Assembly: GCA_963709155.1 (NCBI GenBank)
Contig: CAVPVD010000006.1
Span: 186,001-250,000 of the forward strand
Origin: Bog-159 sp963709155
GTDB taxonomy: Bacteria > Acidobacteriota > Terriglobia > Bryobacterales > Bryobacteraceae
Direction: 5' to 3'
Length of the DNA stretch: 64,000 nt
The notes below the pieces were generated by a model. It was given only the letters and a program-made list of their open reading frames with translations, had not been told where the DNA came from and did not search any database. Below, one piece after another: positions 10,301 to 18,198 of this stretch. The stretch's first letter is position 1. Every line of letters starts with the position of its first letter. The translations under genes and the position numbers were made by a program.

Positions 10301-10411
10301 CGCGAGAGGCGTCCCGGCGCCCGTCTGGGCCAATGCCGGAATCGCCGCGGCGAGAGCCAATAGAACGGCCGCTGCGATACGTGGCGCGGCCTTCGTGCGT
10401 ATGATATTCAT
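7334..10411 (-). CDS. S53 family peptidase (sedolisin/kumamolisin type) with Ig-like tails
   Basis: A 1025-residue secreted pro-protease. The ATG at 10411 is favoured over a start 27 bases upstream because an AGGAGGAGG ribosome site sits just before it and a signal peptide follows at once. Order: signal peptide, pro-kumamolisin activation domain (about residues 50-190), S53 catalytic domain (about 240-640), a beta-sandwich region, then two tandem Big_3-type Ig-like domains (about 830-1025; PTGTVTFKSGTTALGTG). The catalytic set is complete: Glu318 and Asp322 (E-x3-D), oxyanion Asp411 (GDNGA) and Ser522 in GGTSIVAP, with a DQATGWG calcium-site motif after it. Sedolisins are acid-active serine-carboxyl endopeptidases; extracellular protein breakdown is the likely job. 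Confidence 0.93.
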   Translation of the reverse strand: MNIIRTKAAPRIAAAVLLALAAAIPALAQTGAGTPLAGITPPAVVNGTAVAAGHYNPGQMLRLVFGLQRPHVAEEEQFLAALQTKGSPEFQHFLTADEWIARFSPSPQNEQALLNWAQANGLTVTERYPNRLLVDMEAPVSVIERALAVTINSYHWQGATYFSNDHDPMLPASLTGVVQSVAGLNNLQFLTPANHGLAQPAFPVYSPGPAVTEGQPWGQDGDGSRLKGALPSITNGAYDPTDVYSSQAYDTNALEALGHCCNPLNNPSTTPAASSIAIATAGTQSQSDISGFLGTYPYLAGHYEQISVNGTPACCDGEGTMDLEWSTAMSNSFGSYVDTAMVYMYNGANANLATFEDVYNQMLSNGYARVFSTSYGCAEIACESEAVMNTDHGIFNSMIGQGWTMVSAAGDNGAVTGCADFDAVTYPASDPNLVSAGGLTLSLFTGPVFNYEVTWSGGPQGCSTNDGGGGGGVSAYWQAQPYQGLPNGALRKVPDIALNADWYNTPQNMYFQGKLQGNGGTSIVAPQTAGFFAQVNAYLLYVGNITGGCYTGQPCAPIGNGNQYIYYFGLNPTYAPHYPFYDVTSGCNSNNITAEYHLPYFCAGTGYDQATGWGSFNMLQLAWAINTYRAGDFGAPAVKFTGPTAGHWYNTNQSVNWTITDTSENGNPATGVAGFSAAWDGDPGDVTREATPGAGNSFYSGPLAPNATSGCADFTGASPCAGSLVSQGMHTINVRAWDNTGVGALSTYGPIGYDTIAPHTTASVNGSAAPVQVTLTATDNASGVASTVYQLDGGAVETYMAPFSVSAAGSHSLLYHSTDKAGNVEGNESGTFTVTASTTTAVTSSVNPSQYNQSVTFTATVTSVGGTPTGTVTFKSGTTALGTGTLSGGKATLTTTKLAVGSHSITASYAGATYFTASVSAALTQTVNKATTTTTLTSSANPSNQGQSVTFTATVTPAHGGSPAGTVTFKRGTTAIGTGTVNATTHKATFTTSTLPAGTLSIQATYAGNADFSASASAVLKQTVK

Positions 10412-10448
10412 ATGTATCCTCCTCCTGGCCGAAGCCAAGTGACGATGA

Positions 10449-10500
10449 AGTATACCATTTCGTGTACAGCCACGAAAAGTAAATCCACATAAGTATGTGG
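10449..10500 (-). promoter_or_regulatory. Extended -10 promoter and palindrome upstream of the sedolisin
   Basis: On the minus strand TGGTATACT forms an extended -10 element (10457-10449) about 37 bases upstream of the start codon, without a good -35. Upstream, at 10485-10500, is a perfect palindrome (CCACATA-AG-TATGTGG). A weak -35 next to a palindrome suggests an activator site. This is inference from position. Confidence 0.4.
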
Positions 10501-10580
10501 GTCTGGCCCCGGCTAGCTTGAGTTATAGGAGTAACAGAACTGGTACTAGGTCCCCGTTCAGTGATTAGGGAAATCACCCG

Positions 10581-10680
10581 AGGATAGCGTGCCGGCGGGA
10601 CTTTTTGGGTGGGGCAGGCGTCTACGCCTGCAGAGGGTCTCCAGACCCGATCTCTGGCGAGCGTAACTCGCCAGAGCGGA
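10581..10680. repeat. Modular palindromic repeat, copy 1 (three hairpins)
   Basis: Three hairpins stand in series: GCAGGCG/CGCCTGC (10614-10631), GGGTCT/AGACCC (10635-10648) and CTCTGGCGAG/CTCGCCAGAG (10652-10676). A GTGCCGGCGGGACTTTTT block precedes them. The first two hairpins recur almost unchanged at 54.0 kb. Confidence 0.75.
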
Positions 10681-10728
10681 ACTCTAACTCCCGCCGTGCT
10701 GAACTGAAGGTTGCGTGCGCCCCGCCCG

Positions 10729-11913
10729 TTACGCCCGGGTAAGGAAGATTGGCAGTCCCAATTTGTTGGCGTAATTCGGCCGGTACCGCCGGGTGTTGTA
10801 CATGGTCTCCAGGTCGACCCGGCGCGATCCCAACTTCGGGTCCGGTATCGGCACCGCCGCATAACAACCGGCGGAAATGGCCATCATCACCCCGTGTTGG
10901 CCCTGCTGGATGCAATCCATCGCCATGCTGGCAAACGTGGACGCCACCATCTTATCCACGAAATCCGGACTGCCGCTGCGCAGGTCGTAAGTCAGATCGC
11001 TGACGATGGTCTCTTCACCCGTCGTCTTCTTGATCTCTTCGGCCAGATCTTCGCCCACATTCATCTTCTTCTTATGGCCAAAGGCATCCGCCTCGCCGAC
11101 TTCTTTTACCTGGTAGCCCTCCCACTCCGCGCCTTCCGAAAGGATAATCAGGGCATAGTTGCTCGGGTTGTATTGTTTGTCGGTAATCAACAGTTCGATG
11201 AGGTGCTGCAGATTGAACTTGTATTCGGGGATGCAGCATCGCATCGATGTGACATAGGCCGTGTACAGTGCCGTATACCCGGCGTCCCGTCCGAATATGC
11301 GGAACACGCCGATGCGCTCGTGCGAGCCCACCGTAGTGCGCTGCCGCTCGATGGCCTCCGTCGCGCGCGTGATGGCCGTTGAAAACCCGATGCAATACTC
11401 GGTATTGCGCACGTCGTTGTCCATCGTTTTCGGAATCGCGATGACCTTGAAACCCTCGGTGTCCAGGCGCGCCGCGTAGCTCAGCGTATCGTCGCCGCCG
11501 ATGGCGATCAGGTAATCCAGGCCCAGCGTTTCCACGTTCTTCAGCACGCGGGAGGTCATATCGTAGACCGTAGATGTGACACCCTTCTTGGTCATCTCGG
11601 CCTTGGGGAATTCCACGCCCTTCACCACCGGCGGCAAGGCCTTCATCTTGGCCGGGTTGGTGCGGGAACTATGCAGGTAGGTACCGCCCGTGCGGTCGAT
11701 CGTGCGCGTGTTCTCGCGATTGAGCGGCAAAATATAGCGGGCCCGGCTCGCCGGATCGTCCAGGTTGACATGCGTCAGGCCTTCCCAGCCACGCCGAATA
11801 CCGATGACTTCGCAATCGATTTCGCTTCCTCTATAAACTACGGTCTTGATGACGGAATTCAGGCCCGGCACGTCTCCGCCGCCGGTGAGTATACCGATCC
11901 GCTTCGCAGGCAT
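10729..11913 (-). CDS. 6-phosphofructokinase, PfkA family, probably PPi-dependent
   Basis: A 394-residue group A phosphofructokinase that makes fructose 1,6-bisphosphate from fructose 6-phosphate in glycolysis. The N-terminal GILTGGGDVPGLN loop, IGGDDTLS and PKTMDND catalytic segments, and the GRDAGYTA region are all visible. Residue 142 is Asp (GGDD) and residue 162 is Lys (PKTMD), 20 apart. These match the Asp104/Lys124 pair that marks pyrophosphate-using enzymes; ATP enzymes of the E. coli type have Gly at both sites. The phosphoryl donor is therefore probably PPi, although database names often default to ATP. The start codon follows AAGGAG with good spacing. It is flanked by unrelated genes. 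Confidence 0.9.
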   Translation of the reverse strand: MPAKRIGILTGGGDVPGLNSVIKTVVYRGSEIDCEVIGIRRGWEGLTHVNLDDPASRARYILPLNRENTRTIDRTGGTYLHSSRTNPAKMKALPPVVKGVEFPKAEMTKKGVTSTVYDMTSRVLKNVETLGLDYLIAIGGDDTLSYAARLDTEGFKVIAIPKTMDNDVRNTEYCIGFSTAITRATEAIERQRTTVGSHERIGVFRIFGRDAGYTALYTAYVTSMRCCIPEYKFNLQHLIELLITDKQYNPSNYALIILSEGAEWEGYQVKEVGEADAFGHKKKMNVGEDLAEEIKKTTGEETIVSDLTYDLRSGSPDFVDKMVASTFASMAMDCIQQGQHGVMMAISAGCYAAVPIPDPKLGSRRVDLETMYNTRRYRPNYANKLGLPIFLTRA

Positions 11914-12011
11914 TAATGCTCCTTCAGGGTGGGGAATTTAACACCCTATTATAGAGTACGGCGCGGGCCTCCGCGTTCGAACTCGCGAACTCCAGCAGCC
12001 CATCCCCCGCA

Positions 12012-12020
12012 TGCTATCCT
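12012..12020 (+). promoter_or_regulatory. Possible extended -10 element for the MoxR operon
   Basis: TGCTATCCT lies 26 bases upstream of the first ATG of the long operon. A near-identical TGCTATTCT stands upstream of the paralogous DUF4159 gene at 37600. No -35 is convincing. The case rests on that conservation. Confidence 0.35.
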
Positions 12021-12046
12021 GAAAATCATACGAGGGCCTCGTCCAA

Positions 12047-12847
12047 ATGCGCCGCCGCTTCCTCATCTGCGGTAGTCTTGTGGCGATTTCGGTGACGGCG
12101 TTGTTCGCCCTCCAGGCTACGTTTCGCGAGTTTCCCGCCTTGGAAGACGACCATATTCCTGTGCCGCCCGACGCTTACGAGAAGACCGAATGGGCCTTCA
12201 CGCGCCTGATGTATCCTTCCGGCCGGCATGCCAGCGTGTTCGGCCAGATCGGCAGTTGGCCTACGGATTACCCCAAGGCCGACCGCCAGTTCGTCCAGGG
12301 CGTCCGCCGCCTCACCCGCATCCACACTCGTTCGTCTGAACAGGTAGTGGATCTCGACGGCGACGAAGTCTTCAACTGGCCCTGGCTGTACGCGGTCGAA
12401 ATGGGCCACTCCAACTTCACCGATGCCCAATGCGCCAAACTGCGCGAATATCTGCTGCGCGGCGGCTTCTTCATGTGCGACGATTTCCACGGCACGGACG
12501 AGTGGAACGTCTTCCTGGAGAGCATCCAGCGTGTGTTCCCCGACCGCCCCATTGTCGAAATCGATAACCAGGATCCCATCTTCCACGTCCTATACGACAT
12601 AGGCGAGCGCGTTCAAGTGCCAGGCATACAATATTGGTACACCGGCCGCATCTGGGAAAAGGACGGCAAAACGCCGCACTGGCGCGCCATCCGCGACGAT
12701 GACGGCCGCGTGATGGTGGCCATCTGCTTCAATCAGGACAATGGCGACGCCTGGGAGTGGGCCGACCATCCGCGCTACCCCGAGCGATACACTTCGCAAG
12801 CCTACCGGATGGGGATCAACTACATCATTTACGCCATGACACACTGA
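12047..12847 (+). CDS. DUF4159 domain protein (first gene of MoxR/VWA operon)
   Basis: A 266-residue protein with an N-terminal signal anchor (FLICGSLVAISVTALFALQ) and then the DUF4159 domain, thought to have a class I glutamine-amidotransferase-like fold without its catalytic Cys. Diagnostic stretches are KTEWAFTRLMYP, TDYPKADRQF, LRGGFFMCDDFHG and the C-terminal WRAIRDDDGRVMVAICFNQD-like strand. DUF4159 genes regularly accompany MoxR, DUF58 and BatA genes in Acidobacteria and Planctomycetes, as here; their biochemical role is unknown. A paralog with the same motifs lies at 37600-38427. The next gene starts 25 bases downstream. Confidence 0.9.
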   Translation: MRRRFLICGSLVAISVTALFALQATFREFPALEDDHIPVPPDAYEKTEWAFTRLMYPSGRHASVFGQIGSWPTDYPKADRQFVQGVRRLTRIHTRSSEQVVDLDGDEVFNWPWLYAVEMGHSNFTDAQCAKLREYLLRGGFFMCDDFHGTDEWNVFLESIQRVFPDRPIVEIDNQDPIFHVLYDIGERVQVPGIQYWYTGRIWEKDGKTPHWRAIRDDDGRVMVAICFNQDNGDAWEWADHPRYPERYTSQAYRMGINYIIYAMTH

Positions 12848-12872
12848 GGATGCATTAGAACCCAAGGCCATC

Positions 12873-15122
12873 ATGTTCGAGTTTCTCTTCAAATATCCCG
12901 GCGCGGTTTTCGAGAAGGGGCAGTTTGTGATGCTGGCCTCCTGGCCGCTGTGGATCCTGGCGCTGAGCGTGCTCGCAGCCGGCGGGCTGCTGCTCTGGCA
13001 CGTGCGCCGCAACCGCGGATCGCTCACCGGGGCGCGGCCGTTCGTAATCTGGATGCTGGAGACCGCCATGATCGCGCTGCTGCTGTTTCTGCTGTGGCAT
13101 CCGGCCATCTCGATCGCCACCCTGCGGCCGCAGCAGAACGTGGTCGCCGTAATGGTGGACGATTCCCGCAGCATGGCCATCCAGGAGGGATCCCAGACGC
13201 GCAGCGCGCAGGCCGCCGCCGTGCTCGACGGCAAATTGCTAGCCGCGCTGGGGCAGAAGTTTCAAGTGCGCCTGTATCGCTTCGGCAAGGAAGCGCAGCG
13301 CATTCAGAAAACCGGCCAACTTACGGCCGCGGAGCCGGCCACGCGCCTGGGCGATAGCCTGCAGCAGGTGCTCGCGGAATCGTCCACTTTGCCGCTGGGC
13401 GCCGTGGTGCTGCTTTCCGATGGCGCGGATAATTCCGGCGGCATCGATCTGGACGCCATCTCGCAGATACGCCAGCGGCGCATCCCGGTGCACACCATCG
13501 GCTTCGGCCGCGAGAAGGCGGAGAAAGATGTTGAAATTACCGATGCCGTCCTGCCCTCCCACGCGTTGGCCGATTCGCGTTTGAGCGCGCTGGTCGCCTT
13601 CCGCCAATACGGCTACGCCGGCCAGAAAGCGCTGGTCTCGGTACGCGATGCGGGCAAGGTAGTGGCTTCGCGCGAGGTGCAGTTGAAATCCGACGGTGTC
13701 CCGCAAAGCGAAACGCTGCTGTTCAACGCCGGCCTGGCGGGTCCCAAGACGCTGGAGATCTCCATCGATCCACTGCCCGGAGAGGAGAACCGTGGCAACA
13801 ACTCGTTGCGCCGGCTAGTGAACGTGGAGACCCGCAAGCCGCGCATCCTTTATATGGAAGGCGAGCCGCGCTGGGAATTCAAGTTCATCCGCCGCGCCGC
13901 GGAAGACGATCGCAGCTTGCAGCTTGCTTCCATGCTGCGCACCACCCAGAACAAGATTTACCGGCAAGGCTTCGACGATCCGCATGAGCTGGAAGAAGGA
14001 TTTCCGGGCAAGGCCGAAGAGCTGTTCGCTTTCGACGGTCTGATCATCGGCAGTGTGGAGGCCAACTATTTCACCCAAACCCAGCAGGACCTGATTCGCG
14101 AATTCGCCAATCGCCGGGGCGGCGGCATCCTCTTTCTCGGCGGACGCTTCGCCCTGGCCGAGGGCGGCTATGCGCACTCGCCCCTGGCCGAGTTGCTGCC
14201 GGTACAGGTTCCGGAGGCAAAAGCCACTTTCCACCGCGATTTTTCCAGCCAGGAGTTGACCGCCCAGGGCCGCGCCAGCCTGATCTGCCGCCTGGTGGAA
14301 GATCCCGAACGCAACGCCGCCCGCTGGACCAGCATGCCGCAGCTCGCCAATTATAACGATGTCGGCGAGGCCAAGCCGGGCGCCGTCACGTTGATGGAGG
14401 TGGCCCCTGCCGGACGCCGCCGGATGCCGCTCCTGGTCACCGAGAATTACGGGCGCGGCCGCACCGCGGTCTTCGCCACATCCGGGAGCTGGCGCTGGAA
14501 AATGTGGCAGGATCATACCGACGTTACGCACGCTACCTTCTGGCAGCAGTTGATGCGCTATTTGGTTTCCGATAGCCCGGGCCGCGTCTCGGCTTCTACG
14601 CCGCGCGCGGTCCTGGCGGACGAAACCAAGGTGACGCTGCGAGCGGATGTCCGCGACAAGGCCTTCAAGCGTGTGCCGAACGCGGTGGTGGAGGCCCGCA
14701 TCGTAGGGCCGGACGGCGCCTCCACCAGTGTGGAGCTGACGCCTGTTCCCACCGAGGAAGGCGCGTACTCGGCGGATTGGAACGCGGAGAAACCCGGCTC
14801 CTATGTGGCCGAAATCGTGGCCGGGCGCGACAAGGAAGAACTCGGCCGCGATGTCGTGGTCTTCCGCCGCGAGGATGGGGTGGCCGAAAGCTTCCACACC
14901 GCGCAAAATCGCGAGCTGCTTGAAAAGCTGGCCGAGGAAACCGGTGGGCGATACTACAGCTCCGCGAATGCGGGCAAACTGGCGAATGAGATTTCGTATT
15001 CGGAAGCCGGCATCACAACCCGTGAGACCAAGGATCTCTGGGACATGCCTGCCGTCTTCTTACTGGCGCTGCTGTTGCGCGGCTCGGAGTGGGTCCTGCG
15101 GCGCAGATGGGGTGTCGTATGA
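12873..15122 (+). CDS. Membrane VWA / glutamine-amidotransferase-like protein
   Basis: A 749-residue envelope protein. Two transmembrane helices (about residues 20-44 and 58-78) are followed by a von Willebrand A domain with an intact MIDAS (DDSRS, DxSxS) and a second metal-site loop (LLSDGADNSGG). A beta-sandwich comes next, then a GATase1-like module (about 370-540; FDGLIIGSVEANYF, GGGILFLGGRFALAEGG), a further beta domain and a C-terminal helix (PAVFLLALLLRGSEWVL). The VWA part probably binds a partner through divalent metal. It overlaps the following gene by 4 bases (ATGA), so the two are translationally coupled. Confidence 0.85.
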   Translation: MFEFLFKYPGAVFEKGQFVMLASWPLWILALSVLAAGGLLLWHVRRNRGSLTGARPFVIWMLETAMIALLLFLLWHPAISIATLRPQQNVVAVMVDDSRSMAIQEGSQTRSAQAAAVLDGKLLAALGQKFQVRLYRFGKEAQRIQKTGQLTAAEPATRLGDSLQQVLAESSTLPLGAVVLLSDGADNSGGIDLDAISQIRQRRIPVHTIGFGREKAEKDVEITDAVLPSHALADSRLSALVAFRQYGYAGQKALVSVRDAGKVVASREVQLKSDGVPQSETLLFNAGLAGPKTLEISIDPLPGEENRGNNSLRRLVNVETRKPRILYMEGEPRWEFKFIRRAAEDDRSLQLASMLRTTQNKIYRQGFDDPHELEEGFPGKAEELFAFDGLIIGSVEANYFTQTQQDLIREFANRRGGGILFLGGRFALAEGGYAHSPLAELLPVQVPEAKATFHRDFSSQELTAQGRASLICRLVEDPERNAARWTSMPQLANYNDVGEAKPGAVTLMEVAPAGRRRMPLLVTENYGRGRTAVFATSGSWRWKMWQDHTDVTHATFWQQLMRYLVSDSPGRVSASTPRAVLADETKVTLRADVRDKAFKRVPNAVVEARIVGPDGASTSVELTPVPTEEGAYSADWNAEKPGSYVAEIVAGRDKEELGRDVVVFRREDGVAESFHTAQNRELLEKLAEETGGRYYSSANAGKLANEISYSEAGITTRETKDLWDMPAVFLLALLLRGSEWVLRRRWGVV

Positions 15123-16114
15123 GCCGTTCTTTCCCTCAGCCGCCTTTCAGGCGGTCCGAGCCGGCTGGAAAGCCGGCTGCGGCCAAGATTGGCCGCCCCA
15201 CAAACTTATTGCTGGCCTTCTTCCTGGCCGCATCCGCGCTCCCCGCCACCACTTACTATGTCACCGTCTCCGGCCTGGGCGGCGAGCCCGACTACGAGCA
15301 ACACTTCGCCATGTGGGCCAAAGACATCGAAAAAGCGGTTAAAACAGCTCCCGACTCCAAAGTGGACACACTCATTAACGCCACGCGCGAACAGGTCCGC
15401 GGCGCGCTCGATCGCGTCGCGCGCGAATCGAAACCGCAGGATGCCGTGGTACTCATGCTCATCGGCCATGGCAGCTTCGATGGTTATGAATACAAAATCA
15501 ATCTGCCCGGCCCCGACTTGGCCGCATCCGAGTTGGCTACGCTGCTGGACCGCATCCCGGCCACCCGGCAGCTCGTCGTCGATATGACCAGCGCCAGCGG
15601 AGGCGCCATCGAATCCCTGCGCAAGACGAATCGCGTGGTCATTACCGCAACCAAGACCGGCACGGAAAAGAACGCCACGGTTTTCGCGCGCTATTGGGTG
15701 GAGGCCTTGAACGATCCGGCCGCCGACAGCGATAAGAACGACGTCGTCTCGGCCCTGGAAGCTTTCCGCTTCGCGGACAAAAAGACCGCCGCGTTCTACG
15801 AATCGCAAAACCGCCTGGCCACCGAGCACGCCGTCCTCGAAGACACCGGCAAAGGCGAAGGCGTTCGCGCGCCGTCGCCCGAAAATGGCGAAGGGATGCT
15901 GGCGGCGCAGTTCCCTCTGCTGCGTATCGGCGCCACGGCCAACGCCGCCAAAGATCCCGCCAAGCTCCCACTCATCGCCCGGAAAGAGGAATTGGAACAG
16001 CAGATCGATAAGCTCAAGTACGACAAAGCGGCCATTCCACCCGACGACTATAAGAAGCAGCTCGGCGCACTTTTGCTGGAGCTCGCGCGCACCCAGGAGG
16101 AGATCGACAAGTGA
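15119..16114 (+). CDS. Legumain/caspase-like pseudoprotease (C13 fold), exported
   Basis: A 331-residue protein starting at the ATG that overlaps the previous stop (ATGA). A basic N-terminus of about 30 residues, encoded by a palindromic repeat, precedes a signal peptide (NLLLAFFLAASALPA). The body follows the peptidase C13 plan: LIGHGSFDGYEY with His117, then LVVDMTSASGG, then a RVVITATKTGTEKNATVFARYW strand like the legumain segment after the active site. The residue at the catalytic Cys position is Ser158, 41 residues after the His, the same spacing as His148/Cys189 of human legumain. It is therefore probably inactive as a cysteine protease. The C-terminus is a charged coiled coil. Fold assignment is by motif only. 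Confidence 0.7.
   Translation: MSRSFPQPPFRRSEPAGKPAAAKIGRPTNLLLAFFLAASALPATTYYVTVSGLGGEPDYEQHFAMWAKDIEKAVKTAPDSKVDTLINATREQVRGALDRVARESKPQDAVVLMLIGHGSFDGYEYKINLPGPDLAASELATLLDRIPATRQLVVDMTSASGGAIESLRKTNRVVITATKTGTEKNATVFARYWVEALNDPAADSDKNDVVSALEAFRFADKKTAAFYESQNRLATEHAVLEDTGKGEGVRAPSPENGEGMLAAQFPLLRIGATANAAKDPAKLPLIARKEELEQQIDKLKYDKAAIPPDDYKKQLGALLLELARTQEEIDK
15139..15200. repeat. Modular palindromic repeat, copy 2, inside a coding sequence
   Basis: Three perfect hairpins stand in series: CCGCCT/AGGCGG (15140-15154), GCCGGCT/AGCCGGC (15160-15177) and GCGGCCAA/TTGGCCGC (15179-15196). The same modules occur between genes at 41.9 and 56.2 kb. Here they fall within the 5' end of the pseudoprotease gene and are in frame, coding for an Arg/Pro/Ala/Lys-rich segment ahead of the signal peptide. 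Confidence 0.75.
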
Positions 16115-18183
16115 GGCTCACGCTGGTGTTTTTGTGTGCCGCCGCCGGTCTTTTCGCGCAGGGGGCGCCCACGCTGCAACAGGCCGAATCGCTCTGGAAA
16201 CAACACCGCTACGTCGAATCGAAAGACGTCTTTGAAGCGCTCCTGGCGGCGCATCCGCGCAACGCCGAATACCGCGTCCGTATGGGCCGCCTGTTTCTGG
16301 AACGATTTAACGCCCCCGAAGCCGCCAAGCTCTTCAGCGAAGCCCTGGAAATTGACCCCAAGCAGGCCGGGGCTCTGCTGGGATTGGCGCTGGTAGCGGC
16401 GGATGACTACGAGGCGCGGGCCGTCAACTTCGCGCGCCGCGCGGTGGAAGCCGATCCGCACTTTTTGGAGGCGCAGGAATTGCTCGCGCGCCTGGCGCTC
16501 GAAGACAACGACCCGGCCAAGGCGGCGGCCGAGGCGCACAAGGCCCTCAGTATGTCGGCAAATGCCGTCCAGGCCCGAGCCATCCTCGCCACCATCGACT
16601 GGCTGAACGACAAACCGGACTCACCCTGGGACCCGCACGATGGCGCGGCGTATGAAACCGCGGCGCGTATCTTCGTCCTGAATCGCCGCTACGAGGAAGG
16701 TATCAAGCTCTTCCGCAAAGCTATCGCCGCGCAGCCGGACCTTTGGAGCGCCCATTCGCAATTGGGCATCAACCTGATGCGGCTGGGTCTCGAACAGGAA
16801 GCCCGCGTCGAACTGGAATTGTGTTACGCGAACGACTACAAAGACAAGCCGACCGTGAATACGCTCCGGCTGATGGATAGCTACAAAAACTTCGTCACTT
16901 ATAAGACGGACCGGACCATCCTGCGCTTGCAAAAGAAAGAAGCGGAGTTACTGCATCCTTACTTCGAAGAAGAGATGCTGCGCGCGCTACGCACCTACGA
17001 CCGGAAATACGGCTTCAAGCTGGAACGTCCGGTGCAAGTCGAGGTTTATCCCGATCATGAAGATTTCGCCGTGCGCACCATGGGCATGCCGGGCCTGGGC
17101 GCGTTGGGCGTGACATTCGGATATGTAGTGGCCATGGACAGCCCATCGGGCCGCCCTCCCGGAACGTTTCATTGGGCCAGTACCATGTGGCACGAACTCA
17201 GCCACGTGTATGTTCTGAACATGACCCATTTCCGCGTGCCGCGCTGGTTTACCGAAGGTCTGGCCGTACACGAGGAGACGGCCACATCGCCCGAATGGGG
17301 CGACCGCCTCGATCCGCACGTCATCATGGCCATCAAGGATAAGAAGCTCCTCCCGGTGGCGGAGCTGGACCGCGGCTTTGTGCGTCCTACTTACCCGGCC
17401 CAGGTCGTGGTGTCGTACTTCGAGGCGGGGCAAATGTGCGACTATATCAACCGCGAGTGGGGCTGGGGGAAACTGTTGGCCATGATTCACGATTTTGGCG
17501 CCGGCGCCTCCACCCCCGAAGTCATCCAGAAGGAACTCGGCATCTCACCCGAGGAATTCGACAAGCGCTTCATGGCCGCCCTTACCGCCGAAACCAAGAC
17601 CACCGTGGATGGTTTCGAACAGTGGAGCAAAGATATCAAGAAAGTTGCGGCTGAGGCTAAAGCGCACGATTACGACGCCATGATTCCCGATGCCTGCGCC
17701 ATTCGCGATATCTATCCCGACTACGTGGAGGCAGGGAACGTCTACCAGTTTCTGGCCGACGCTTACGTGGCCAAGGGCGACAAGAAAGCGGCCATCGCCG
17801 AACTGGAACGCTATGCCAAGGTAGGCGGCCGGAGCCCTGATACACTGAAACAATTGGCCACCCTCCTCGAAGAGGCCGGCAATCGGAAGGAAGCGGCCGA
17901 AGTGCTCGACCGGCTCAACTATATCCAGCCCATCGACGAGGATTTGCATCGCCGGTTGGGTGACTTGTGGCTCAGCCTCGGGAATACCGCGGGCGCCATC
18001 CGCGAGTACCAGGCGGTGCTGGCCAAGGCGCCTACCGACCCCGCCGCGTCACACTTCAACCTGGCGAAAGCTTACCGCACCGCAAATCGTCCGGACGCGG
18101 CTAAAGATGAACTGTTGCTGTCGCTCGAAGCCGCGCCAGGGTTCCGGCCCGCGCAGAAGATGTTGCTGGAGTTATCCAAATAG
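16111..18183 (+). CDS. TPR protein with gluzincin metallopeptidase domain (peptidase MA type)
   Basis: A 690-residue exported protein beginning with GTG, which overlaps the previous stop (GTGA). A short signal peptide (LTLVFLCAAAGLFAQ) is followed by TPR repeats (about residues 20-260), a peptidase domain and more TPR repeats (about 540-690). The zinc site is complete: HELSH at 361-365 and the downstream Glu382 in RWFTEGLAVHEE, the HExxH-x(n)-E arrangement of gluzincins. Peptidase MA-like domains with flanking TPRs are usual for acidobacterial envelope proteins; substrates are unknown. It lies directly after the legumain-like pseudoprotease and 15 bases before moxR. Confidence 0.88.
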   Translation: MRLTLVFLCAAAGLFAQGAPTLQQAESLWKQHRYVESKDVFEALLAAHPRNAEYRVRMGRLFLERFNAPEAAKLFSEALEIDPKQAGALLGLALVAADDYEARAVNFARRAVEADPHFLEAQELLARLALEDNDPAKAAAEAHKALSMSANAVQARAILATIDWLNDKPDSPWDPHDGAAYETAARIFVLNRRYEEGIKLFRKAIAAQPDLWSAHSQLGINLMRLGLEQEARVELELCYANDYKDKPTVNTLRLMDSYKNFVTYKTDRTILRLQKKEAELLHPYFEEEMLRALRTYDRKYGFKLERPVQVEVYPDHEDFAVRTMGMPGLGALGVTFGYVVAMDSPSGRPPGTFHWASTMWHELSHVYVLNMTHFRVPRWFTEGLAVHEETATSPEWGDRLDPHVIMAIKDKKLLPVAELDRGFVRPTYPAQVVVSYFEAGQMCDYINREWGWGKLLAMIHDFGAGASTPEVIQKELGISPEEFDKRFMAALTAETKTTVDGFEQWSKDIKKVAAEAKAHDYDAMIPDACAIRDIYPDYVEAGNVYQFLADAYVAKGDKKAAIAELERYAKVGGRSPDTLKQLATLLEEAGNRKEAAEVLDRLNYIQPIDEDLHRRLGDLWLSLGNTAGAIREYQAVLAKAPTDPAASHFNLAKAYRTANRPDAAKDELLLSLEAAPGFRPAQKMLLELSK

Positions 18184-18198
18184 GCCAGACAAAACCAT

